DNA of 64,000 nt from Maribacter_C sp947494565. Its GTDB lineage: Bacteria > Bacteroidota > Bacteroidia > Flavobacteriales > Flavobacteriaceae. Under the pieces are notes generated by a model. The model was not told the origin of the DNA. It did not search any database and saw only the letters and a list, made by a program, of their open reading frames with translations. Location of the stretch: the NCBI RefSeq assembly GCF_047345415.1, contig NZ_JBLFEP010000005.1:310001-374000 (forward strand), in the 5' to 3' direction. This document shows positions 54,599-63,109 of the stretch, in pieces; the stretch's first letter is position 1; each line of letters begins with the position of its first letter. The position numbers were made by a program, and so were the translations under genes.

Positions 54599-57500
54599 AT
54601 GTCTTTTAACCCCACCTCACTTACTTTACCCAAAGTTGGCATTATACTATTTTCCATTATTCTATTTCTTTTTTCCTGTAGTCGGGATACGGATTTACTA
54701 TTGGATTCAGTATTGGAAGATAATCCTGAGGAAGTAGTCACCCTGGAAGATAGCGCCGAACCCGAACCCTTAGTAGAAGAAACGGAAGAAGTTGTTGAAG
54801 AAGAGATAGAACCTGAAATAGTGTTGGAAAGTCGCACTACGGTGTTCCCCTCGACCCAAGATGCCCACACCCAGAGTGGTAAAGGATTTAATCAGCAAAT
54901 AGTGCGATTGGAGGAAGGTAATCGAACAAGTTATTTGATGTTCGACCTAACACCCATTGCGGATATCAAAGCCACCATTACAGATGTCGAGTTGCAGTTT
55001 ACTATAGTTAGTGATAAAGGCAACGGCGCCGTAAATGTTTTTAAAGGTGATTCCAATGATTGGAACGAATCTAGTTTAACCGATGCTACAATACCCGATA
55101 CCGAAGTATTGCTCGGAAGTATTACCAAAGAATATGAAATTGGTTCTGACGAATCGATTGATTTGAATGCAGATGAGATAAACGAGGAAATCAAAACCTT
55201 GATTTTAAGTCATGAAAACGGTGACGATCTTTCGTTTGCCTCAAAAGAACACCCCACTGTAGAGGGTCCGAGATTGGTGGTAACTTATGATAGCCCACCA
55301 GATGCGGCTGAAATTATTATTGAGGAAGAAGAGGAAGAGCCAGTTGATGTTGTAGATAATGAATCGCCAATAGCCATTGCTGATGCTACACCGAAATCTG
55401 GTCAAGCACCTTTACAGGTGCAATTTACGGGGAATAATTCTACTGACGATAAAGATATTCAAAGTTATTCGTGGAAAATAAAAGACGGTGTTACTAGAAC
55501 TAACCCCAATCCATCGTATACGTTTGAAGAAGTAGGTGTTTATGAGGTCGAGTTGACGGTTACAGATGCTGAGGGCCTCACAGATATAGATACGATTACT
55601 ATTAATGTTACAGAAGAAGAAAACTTAAAACCAACAGCAAAAGCTTCTGCCAGTCCGCTTTCAGGCGAAGCGCCCCTTGAGGTGAAGTTTACCGGAGATA
55701 AGTCTGAGGACGATATGAACATCGCTAGTTTCAAATGGCGTTTTGCACAAGGTGAAATTTCAAATGAAGTGAATCCCAGCTTTACATTTACAGAAGCGGG
55801 CACCTACCCTGTTGTATTGACGGTCAAAGATGAGAATGGCCTCGAGGATAAGGCCAATGTGACCATTACTGTAACAAAACCTCAGAACGAAGCCCCTAAG
55901 GCCGTATTAGGCAAAAATAAAGCCTCAGGAGAAGCACCGTTGACCGTTCGTTTCAATGCAAATAACTCTTCGGACGACAAGGGGATAGCTGGCTATGTTT
56001 GGAACTTCGGAATTAATCAGCCTTCTACAGAGAAGATAGTGGAGCGTACTTTTTCAGACCCAGGAACTTATAGTGTAAAACTTACGGTAAGAGATGAAGA
56101 AGGGCTTTCGGATACGAAGAGCACTACAATTACGGTTAATGAACCGGTAGTTCAAAATCAAGCGCCAGTAGCGAAGAGCGTACCAAACGTCACTTCTGGT
56201 GAAGCTCCACTAACGGTAAACTTTAAAGGCGATCAATCTACAGACGACGATGAAATTGTTTCCTATGCATGGAATTTCAAAGACGGTTCTACCAGTACTA
56301 ATATCAACCCTTCGCATACCTTCCAGAATCCTGGCACCTATAGGGTAGAACTCACTGTGACAGACTCGGATGGGGCAAAGAATACGGACATAGATACCAT
56401 TACGGTTAACGAACCTGATAATGGAGGTCAAGGAGGAAGTGGAAATCACCCCCCCAATGCAGTCTTTGCTTCTTCGTTTGGGTTTAAGGCAGGTGATGCC
56501 ACAGAGGCTTTTCAGGATGCGATAAAGTCAAATAACACCTATATTGTTATCGATAAACAAAGTAGTGATTGGTTAATAGAACCCTCGCGGTTCTTTCACT
56601 TGAAAAACAAGACTATTGTATTCGAACCCGGTGTTGTTTTACGTGCCAAGCCTGGAGCCTATAGTAACAAGACTTCGGTTATGTTCAATTTCTATGAATG
56701 TGACAACATTAATTTAATTGGTAATGGAGCTACATTGCGTATGAATAAAAGCGAGTACGGAAAATCTGAATTTAGACATGCTCTAAAATTAGACGGATGT
56801 CACGATGTTGTTATACAAGATTTTACCATTAGAGATAGTGGCGGAGATGGTATCAACATCAACACCGGATCTAGGTCACGAGGATTTTCCAAGAATGTAA
56901 CCATAGAAAATGTGATATCTGAGAACAATAGTCGACAAGGAATGTCCATTATTAGTGCTAGAAACATGTGGGTGAGAAACTGTGAATTTAACGGTTCAAG
57001 CGGTCAGCTACCTGAAGCAGGTGTAGACTTAGAACCAACTTTTGATTGGGAGGTGCTGCAGAATATAAACTTTTCAAACTGTAAATTCAAGAATAATAAT
57101 GGTCCAGGATTTACTATTGAACCGAATACCTTAACGGCCAATTCCGCTAGTATTGATGTGAAGGTAACCGACTGCGAGTTCAGCAATAATAGCTTAGATA
57201 AGGCAAACCTTCAAAGTAAACCTGCAACGGAATTAAGATTTGGTTCAAAAGAAACAGGAACTAATATTGTGCGTGGTACTGCCCTTTTTGAAAGATTATC
57301 CTTCATTAATGCAAAATCTCGAATTATTTATAGTGCAAAGCCTGCTGATGCGTACGAGGTGATTTTTCGAGATTGTACGGCCAAGAACGTGGTGACATCT
57401 GCCGCCGCCAATCCTATTTATCTACAAGGAAAGGTTGTTGCAAATAATCTGGGGGGGTTTGATTTCGGTAACTTCCGCATCGAATACAATAGAAATATTT

Positions 57501-57658
57501 CTTTTATGCAATTGGCATTACCCGTCGGCCCTACATTAAAAAACATTAAGGGTAATTTCACCATTAAGGAACCGGGTGACAACCCTTTACAGTACAATAC
57601 CAGAGCTAATCCGGCAAACGGAGTAAATGTGAATATAAACTACAATCATATTAACTAA
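54599..57658 (+). CDS. PKD-rich lipoprotein with right-handed beta-helix domain
   Basis: A 1019-residue protein. A lipoprotein signal ends at LFLFSC with Cys27. Then an acidic Asp/Glu linker (28-77), a DNRLRE/CBM96-like module (78-230, with the VFPSTQDAHTQSGKGFN start), a further acidic linker, four tandem PKD domains (about 254-341, 343-428, 428-517, 518-607), and a C-terminal right-handed beta-helix (about 620-1019) of the pectate-lyase fold. The helix repeats contain DFTIRDSGGDGININ and GVDLEPTF. Proteins with this fold act as polysaccharide lyases, C5-epimerases or binders; catalytic residues cannot be fixed here. A paralogous beta-helix is encoded at 60252-61496. There is no T9SS domain, so it should be a surface or periplasmic lipoprotein. 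It has its own promoter. Confidence 0.88.
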   Translation: MSFNPTSLTLPKVGIILFSIILFLFSCSRDTDLLLDSVLEDNPEEVVTLEDSAEPEPLVEETEEVVEEEIEPEIVLESRTTVFPSTQDAHTQSGKGFNQQIVRLEEGNRTSYLMFDLTPIADIKATITDVELQFTIVSDKGNGAVNVFKGDSNDWNESSLTDATIPDTEVLLGSITKEYEIGSDESIDLNADEINEEIKTLILSHENGDDLSFASKEHPTVEGPRLVVTYDSPPDAAEIIIEEEEEEPVDVVDNESPIAIADATPKSGQAPLQVQFTGNNSTDDKDIQSYSWKIKDGVTRTNPNPSYTFEEVGVYEVELTVTDAEGLTDIDTITINVTEEENLKPTAKASASPLSGEAPLEVKFTGDKSEDDMNIASFKWRFAQGEISNEVNPSFTFTEAGTYPVVLTVKDENGLEDKANVTITVTKPQNEAPKAVLGKNKASGEAPLTVRFNANNSSDDKGIAGYVWNFGINQPSTEKIVERTFSDPGTYSVKLTVRDEEGLSDTKSTTITVNEPVVQNQAPVAKSVPNVTSGEAPLTVNFKGDQSTDDDEIVSYAWNFKDGSTSTNINPSHTFQNPGTYRVELTVTDSDGAKNTDIDTITVNEPDNGGQGGSGNHPPNAVFASSFGFKAGDATEAFQDAIKSNNTYIVIDKQSSDWLIEPSRFFHLKNKTIVFEPGVVLRAKPGAYSNKTSVMFNFYECDNINLIGNGATLRMNKSEYGKSEFRHALKLDGCHDVVIQDFTIRDSGGDGININTGSRSRGFSKNVTIENVISENNSRQGMSIISARNMWVRNCEFNGSSGQLPEAGVDLEPTFDWEVLQNINFSNCKFKNNNGPGFTIEPNTLTANSASIDVKVTDCEFSNNSLDKANLQSKPATELRFGSKETGTNIVRGTALFERLSFINAKSRIIYSAKPADAYEVIFRDCTAKNVVTSAAANPIYLQGKVVANNLGGFDFGNFRIEYNRNISFMQLALPVGPTLKNIKGNFTIKEPGDNPLQYNTRANPANGVNVNINYNHIN

Positions 57659-58257
57659 GCAAATGCACTCAATGTTGGCTTGTTTTCAATTTTCCTTTGA
57701 GAAGAAGGCTTTTTGATATGATTTTTTGAATTTGGACACTACCTATAGCAGTTTCTCTACGAAGATTTCAAATAAAATATTAGATAGTTATATTTAATTT
57801 TAAGTACCTAAACTTTTATTTCGTGCTAAACCTCCATAAATGAGGATGTGTGTAGTCCTCAATTCTATGTGTATTCCGTATGTTGATGCCGCTAAATCCC
57901 TGTACCGAAGGCATAGCCTTTCTTCATATTCTTTTTCAACTTAGAATGAAAATTGCTTATCATTTAAGTCTCTGACGAACTAGTATACTTCACAATAGTC
58001 TGTAGGTCTCATTTGATAGACTACTCGCTGCTCATATATTTTGGCTTCAATCTGTTTAAAGTTTAGAAACGACACAGTAAAGTCATATTGTTCATAATGA
58101 ACCGAAATCAAAAGAGTGTTTTTCATATTGTGCGATAGAGGCCCTACTCTTAGGCTTTTATTGTCACATACAAGCTCAAAAACATGAAAATATTCTTACA
58201 AAATATGCGATATATTCCATGTTTCTTCTTATAATTGCTTGAATATCAACTACCAAA
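57659..58257. other. 599-nt intergenic region without recognisable genes
   Basis: AT-rich DNA with no credible open frame. The only structure noticed is a weak stem-loop TGAGGA/TCCTCA at 57841-57861 with a 9-nt loop. A promoter for the methyltransferase gene should lie near the right end, but no good consensus was seen. Remnants of a decayed gene are possible but I could not show one. Confidence 0.4.
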
Positions 58258-59001
58258 TTGGTTTGGCCATATAAATCCCAAATATCAAAAGTGAAAAGTG
58301 AAAAATTGAGTGTTAGAGATTTATGGGTAGCAAATGATTCTGACTGGGGTACCAGGGGGCACTTCGCCGACATAAATACATACATAATTGATTTTTTGGA
58401 AGAAAATCACATTTACGAGGGCAAACTACTTGAATTAGGGTGTGGCTTTGGTAAAACCTCCTATACCTTTAGTCAAATCGGATATTCCGTTACTGGGATT
58501 GATGGTGACCTAGAGCGCATCGAAAGAGCGAAACTCAATTATCCTGAAGTTGACTTCATGACATTTAAAATTAAAGAAAAACTACCCTTTGAGGATAATT
58601 CCTTTGATATTGTTTTTTCACGCAGTGTCTTTCAATATATCGAACATAAACTAATAATTGATGAAGTAAGAAGGGTACTTAAGACTGATGGAAAAATAAT
58701 TCTACTCGAAAATTTAAAATTCAATCCGGTAACCGCAATAGGAAGAGCATATTTAAAACTTACCAAACACCAATATATGTTTTATCCTTGGAATCATTTT
58801 ACCCATAAAGAGATACTCGAGGTTCAAAGACAATTTGAAGATTCTTCCACTCATTTTTTTCATTTACTGTCCCCCATTTGTTATTCCAAATTCTTTAAGA
58901 AGTTATACCCTCTAATATATAAATTGGACCAGAAGCTTTTGAAACTAAACTTCCTTAAGAAGTTCTCATGGCTGGTGTTACTAGTAGGAAAAAATAGGTA
59001 G
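58258..59001 (+). CDS. Class I SAM-dependent methyltransferase
   Basis: A protein of up to 247 residues with a class I methyltransferase core: LLELGCGFG (motif I, about 57-65), GIDGDLERIERA (motif II), the DNSFDIVFSRSVFQYIEH region, and LKTDGKIILLENL (strand 5). The acceptor is unknown. No ATG is available in frame; TTG at 58258 or GTG at 58291 could be the start. It overlaps the next gene by 1 nt, suggesting coupled expression. In this locus it may methylate a sugar of the polymer. Confidence 0.85.
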   Translation: MVWPYKSQISKVKSEKLSVRDLWVANDSDWGTRGHFADINTYIIDFLEENHIYEGKLLELGCGFGKTSYTFSQIGYSVTGIDGDLERIERAKLNYPEVDFMTFKIKEKLPFEDNSFDIVFSRSVFQYIEHKLIIDEVRRVLKTDGKIILLENLKFNPVTAIGRAYLKLTKHQYMFYPWNHFTHKEILEVQRQFEDSSTHFFHLLSPICYSKFFKKLYPLIYKLDQKLLKLNFLKKFSWLVLLVGKNR

Positions 59002-60251
59002 TGGAAATTTCATCGATATTTAAGAAAGTTATCAATCCAAGAAGCATTTACCAATTTGTTTCTAATGTTTATTATTCTGAAAAACTCCCTGAACTTTCAT
59101 CTTTTATTGTTTGGGAAATCAAATACCTGCTAAGATTATACTCCAAGAATGACATTTTGAGTTTCAATATAGAGTCGCATCCCATCATCTATAAAAACAT
59201 GAATATTGATCCTAGCAATGAGGAACTAGCTTCACACGGCATTCAAAAAAGTAGTATCAAATGGTCGATTGTATTTATTGATGGAGAGGGGAACTATTGG
59301 GGAAAGGTATTTGGCTCGGAAAATAGCCTACACAAAATATCAGAGAACTATAACTGCACCCAAAAATATGAGTTTAGCAATAGCATACAAAGCCTATATA
59401 TTGATAAACAGGACAGTGTTTTTTGTAGTGTTCTAGGTACACTATACATGTATGCCAAAGGTGCCGAACAATTCGTGGAAGTTCTTAAATTTTCAACATC
59501 TTCAAGCTATTTTCGTCAAGATGCATTTACCGAAAGCCCAAATGGTGATTTGTTGATCGGAGAATACGCAAATATTTTTGAAAACAAAAAATGGAAATTC
59601 GTGGGGTATATGTATCATTCCAATGATGGGGGCAAGAACTGGGTGAAAATAGATTTCCTGAAAGGGGCCAAAATAAACAAACATATACATATTCTAAAAT
59701 GGAGTTATTCATTAAACGGTCTCATCATGACCGACGGTGATAACCAAAAAAACATCTGGCTTAATAGTTCCAAAACTGAGTTTCACAAAATCTCTAGTGA
59801 CGCTTCGACGGGGTGGAAGAAGTTGAACAAGCGCCATATCGATAAAGGAGGGCACACCTCCTTTAATGAATTGGATGGTGAAATATACTTAGGTACCGAT
59901 TACAATGGCGGAACCAATTTCTTATCAAAAACAAAGGACTTGGTAAACTATCAATCTAAAGTAGTCCCAAATCCTTACCGAAGATCCGTTTTTCAAAGAA
60001 TCGCAATACGAAAATGTCAAAATGGATCTCATGAAGTATGGGCTTCCTTAAAATTCAAACACAGTAGTAAGGTTAGAAGTTTACTTATGATGTCTAGAGA
60101 CAATTGTGCAACTTGGAACAAAATAATTGAGTATGATGGCACTACTGTTCAAGTTGACATTATAAGCGAATCAGTTCAATCTACAAATAAGATTTATTTA
60201 TCAGTTCGAGAGGCTGACAAAAATCTCGGAGATACTTATGTTATAAATTAA
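59001..60251 (+). CDS. BNR-repeat-like propeller protein of unknown function
   Basis: A 416-residue protein starting with GTG at the last base of the preceding stop. Repeated segments with the look of BNR/sialidase Asp-box strands (YHSNDGGKNWVKI near residue 210, MSRDNCATWNKII near 367) suggest a six- or seven-bladed propeller. No signal peptide is seen, and the catalytic Arg/Tyr/Glu set of sialidases cannot be identified. I do not recognise the family. Its stop directly abuts that of the converging beta-helix gene. Confidence 0.75.
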   Translation: MEISSIFKKVINPRSIYQFVSNVYYSEKLPELSSFIVWEIKYLLRLYSKNDILSFNIESHPIIYKNMNIDPSNEELASHGIQKSSIKWSIVFIDGEGNYWGKVFGSENSLHKISENYNCTQKYEFSNSIQSLYIDKQDSVFCSVLGTLYMYAKGAEQFVEVLKFSTSSSYFRQDAFTESPNGDLLIGEYANIFENKKWKFVGYMYHSNDGGKNWVKIDFLKGAKINKHIHILKWSYSLNGLIMTDGDNQKNIWLNSSKTEFHKISSDASTGWKKLNKRHIDKGGHTSFNELDGEIYLGTDYNGGTNFLSKTKDLVNYQSKVVPNPYRRSVFQRIAIRKCQNGSHEVWASLKFKHSSKVRSLLMMSRDNCATWNKIIEYDGTTVQVDIISESVQSTNKIYLSVREADKNLGDTYVIN

Positions 60252-61496
60252 TCACTGATAGATGATTTCCAATTGAACGTTTTTGTTGTGTTTAGGGGTA
60301 TAAGCGTCGTAATCAAAATTTAAGGTCTTTTTGGCTGTAAGTATGAATTTGCCCTTTACATCGGTTAAATGCTTCATAGCTCCGCGCCTAGAACCAAGTA
60401 CTCTGAGTACGGGAACATCTGGCTGGTAATCCAAAGTCAGTGAATTAAAATTAAAGCCCCCTATTTCGGTAGGCTCCCTAAAGTGCGGTGCTTCCAAGTA
60501 AATTGCCGGGCGCGTACCTGACTGGCATATATTTTTGGCCGAACAATCCTCAAAGACGACATCAAAACCTTTGGCATTTTTCTTTGCAAAAAGAAATCCC
60601 CACTTTGAATCTTCTACACGGCACCGTTTAAAAACTACCTGACCACCAACAGGGTCTAACTTATTAGCTTTGATAGCTATTTCTGCAGGCACTTTCACAT
60701 CTTCTACACAAAAATTATTACTTAAATAACAATCCTCAAACAAGATGCTCGTGGGGTTCGATTGCGAATTCAATTGATGAAGGTCTACCTTGATACCGGA
60801 ATTATAATTATCTCTGAAAACGCACTTTTCAAATACAATATTTTCAATGACATCGGTAGGGCCATTCGGTTCAATATCGACCCCTGCTCCCGGTAAGGTA
60901 CCGCGGGTCTCCGCAAAAAGTGAATTTTTGACCTGAACGTTTTTAGCACTGACTATTGAAATCCCTTGACGTTTGTTATTTAGACTCTTTATTGAATCGA
61001 TATAAATATTTTCCGAATACGGGTTTTTTTCGTTTCCACCAATAGTTATACCATCACCGCCACTATCGCGTAAGGTGAGATTTTCAATGCGGATGTTCTT
61101 GCTACCCTTAACCCGTATAACATGCCTCCATTCCCCATCTAAATAATCCTCTTTGTTCATCCTGAACGTTGCATTATTCCCAATAATGGATATATCTACG
61201 CAATTCAAAAATTTAAGCAAGGCGTCCGTTTTCTTGGGAAAAGCCCCTTTCATTGCTCTAAACTCAACACCTTCTTCAAGCAAGATAGTTTTACCTGAAC
61301 AACCTTCAAAACGCAATGGTTTAAAAATGTAGGGGCTGTTCGCCTTATCAAAAAAAATAGTATCGCAACTTGATTGCATTGCAGCTTTAAAAGCAGCCGT
61401 GACACTTTTCCCCTGAAGTGAGTTGACATTAATGGTTTGGCCACTTAGGATCGTGGTCAACATGATACAGAACGATGTGATAATTGAATTACGCAT
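60252..61496 (-). CDS. Secreted right-handed beta-helix protein
   Basis: A 414-residue protein with a signal peptide (about 1-19) followed by a single right-handed beta-helix domain. It is clearly paralogous to the C-terminal domain of the 54599 lipoprotein: shared stretches include ATFRMNKEDY versus ATLRMNKSEY, LRDSGGDGI versus IRDSGGDGI, GAGVDIEPNGP versus EAGVDLEPTF, and the alternating ENI/NCKF repeats. It lacks PKD and lipobox. It may be a lyase, epimerase or binder acting on the locus polymer in the periplasm or outside. It is transcribed alone on the minus strand and converges exactly on the upstream propeller gene. Confidence 0.88.
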   Translation of the reverse strand: MRNSIITSFCIMLTTILSGQTINVNSLQGKSVTAAFKAAMQSSCDTIFFDKANSPYIFKPLRFEGCSGKTILLEEGVEFRAMKGAFPKKTDALLKFLNCVDISIIGNNATFRMNKEDYLDGEWRHVIRVKGSKNIRIENLTLRDSGGDGITIGGNEKNPYSENIYIDSIKSLNNKRQGISIVSAKNVQVKNSLFAETRGTLPGAGVDIEPNGPTDVIENIVFEKCVFRDNYNSGIKVDLHQLNSQSNPTSILFEDCYLSNNFCVEDVKVPAEIAIKANKLDPVGGQVVFKRCRVEDSKWGFLFAKKNAKGFDVVFEDCSAKNICQSGTRPAIYLEAPHFREPTEIGGFNFNSLTLDYQPDVPVLRVLGSRRGAMKHLTDVKGKFILTAKKTLNFDYDAYTPKHNKNVQLEIIYQ

Positions 61497-61740
61497 AAAT
61501 CAACATTTCTAACTTGTCATTAAAATACTTTATTACAGAGTAAAGATAGACCAGATTAGTTCATCACCTAAACAAATAGTTGCATCGTTTGAATGGAATA
61601 TCGATTTAGCGGGTTCTTAAACGGCATAATTAGGTATGGTAACTTGCTTTTCGCATCTTTGCAGAGAGATATTAAAAATAATTTTGAACGTTGGTTCAAC
61701 GGATTCCGGAACTAAAGGCCCAAACATTGGTGACTATTAG

Positions 61741-63081
61741 ATGATAAAAAGGTTTTACAAAAAAATTATCAGCTCAACCAAAAACAAGGTCGTACGAAAT
61801 ATAGGCTTAGTCGCTGGTCTCGCACTACTCGCCAAACTAGTATCATTCTACAAAGAAACGTTGGTCAGTTCTTCCTTCGGGCTCTCGACCTTACTTGACA
61901 CCTATCATTTGGCCATTCTTATCCCCTCGTTTATTCAAATGATATCACTGAAAGCACTTAAAAATCTATTTGTGCCAAATTATGTCAGAGAAATGAAGAC
62001 GACGAAGGAATTGGGGAGTTTCCAATCCTTTGTTTTTTCCACCATATCCGTTCTCTTTGTATCGCTATCCATTCTTACACTGATTTTCTCCTTGTTCCTA
62101 GAGTACTTTTTTTCAGGGCATACTATCGAATATTATCTACTCTTAAGAAAACAACTTTACCTTGTGATTCCCTGTATATTGCTCTGGGGAGTTTCCAGTA
62201 TTCTGTCGGGTTTATTGGAAATCCATAGTAAGTTTTTTTATTCGACGGTAGTGATATTTTTCACCCCTTTGGTCACCATTATTAATGTGATATTTTTCAA
62301 AGACTTCTTTGGTGACACTGTTTTGGTTTGGAGCATGTTAATAGGTACCATACTATCTACGACCTTACTGTTCTTATTTGCCAGAAAATACGATTTAATC
62401 AAGATTGGTAAGCCCAGGATAAACGATAACATTAAGGAGATGATTAAACAATACCCTCCTAAGATTGTTTCTGGCCTTTTGTCAGGGGCAAATCCATTTA
62501 TCGATCAATTCTTTGCGGCCCAGTTGGTCGTAGGATCTATTGCGTCGATCAACTATGGTGTTAAGTTGCCGACCATTGCAATCGGAATTCTAATGATGGC
62601 CATAGGAAATGTCTTTTTACCCTATTTCTCAAAAGCCTTCGTTACAGATAGAAAGAAGGCGTATCATCGTTTATTCAAAATCTTAGCCATAATATTTACG
62701 GGTAGTTTTCTAATAACCTTGGTCTTTTTCATTTGGTCTTATGACATCATCGAGATTCTTTTCGAACGTGGTGAATTTACTTCGAAAGATACCATGGTGG
62801 TCAGTAGTATTCAAAAAATCGCCTTCCTCTATGTTCCTTTCTATTTGTGCATTTTGGTTTGCGTAAAGTTTCTAACGGCTGCAAATGAGAACAAGTTTAT
62901 GGCTTGGGTCTCATTCTTTAATCTGTTCGTGAATCTTATCATGAATTTCGTCCTGGTTGAAAAATATGGACTGTATGGTCTCGTCATCAGTACTACGGTG
63001 GTTTATATCATATCATCTATAATTTATTTCACGTACACGTACAATGGTTATAAAAAATACGTTAGTACTATTGAAGAATGA
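61741..63081 (+). CDS. MurJ/MVF-type lipid-linked oligosaccharide flippase
   Basis: A 446-residue membrane protein with about 12-14 hydrophobic segments (first near residue 20; LAKLVSFYKETLVSSSFG is typical of the MurJ/MVF group). Such proteins flip lipid-linked sugar units across the inner membrane. In a polysaccharide locus without another Wzx it is the best candidate for this step, although genuine MurJ for lipid II cannot be excluded. A CATCTTTG stretch upstream (61654-61661) is a near match to the -7 element. The next gene follows 28 nt later. Confidence 0.85.
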   Translation: MIKRFYKKIISSTKNKVVRNIGLVAGLALLAKLVSFYKETLVSSSFGLSTLLDTYHLAILIPSFIQMISLKALKNLFVPNYVREMKTTKELGSFQSFVFSTISVLFVSLSILTLIFSLFLEYFFSGHTIEYYLLLRKQLYLVIPCILLWGVSSILSGLLEIHSKFFYSTVVIFFTPLVTIINVIFFKDFFGDTVLVWSMLIGTILSTTLLFLFARKYDLIKIGKPRINDNIKEMIKQYPPKIVSGLLSGANPFIDQFFAAQLVVGSIASINYGVKLPTIAIGILMMAIGNVFLPYFSKAFVTDRKKAYHRLFKILAIIFTGSFLITLVFFIWSYDIIEILFERGEFTSKDTMVVSSIQKIAFLYVPFYLCILVCVKFLTAANENKFMAWVSFFNLFVNLIMNFVLVEKYGLYGLVISTTVVYIISSIIYFTYTYNGYKKYVSTIEE

Positions 63082-63109
63082 GGTAGTAAAGCATTCTTGA
63101 TGCATAATT

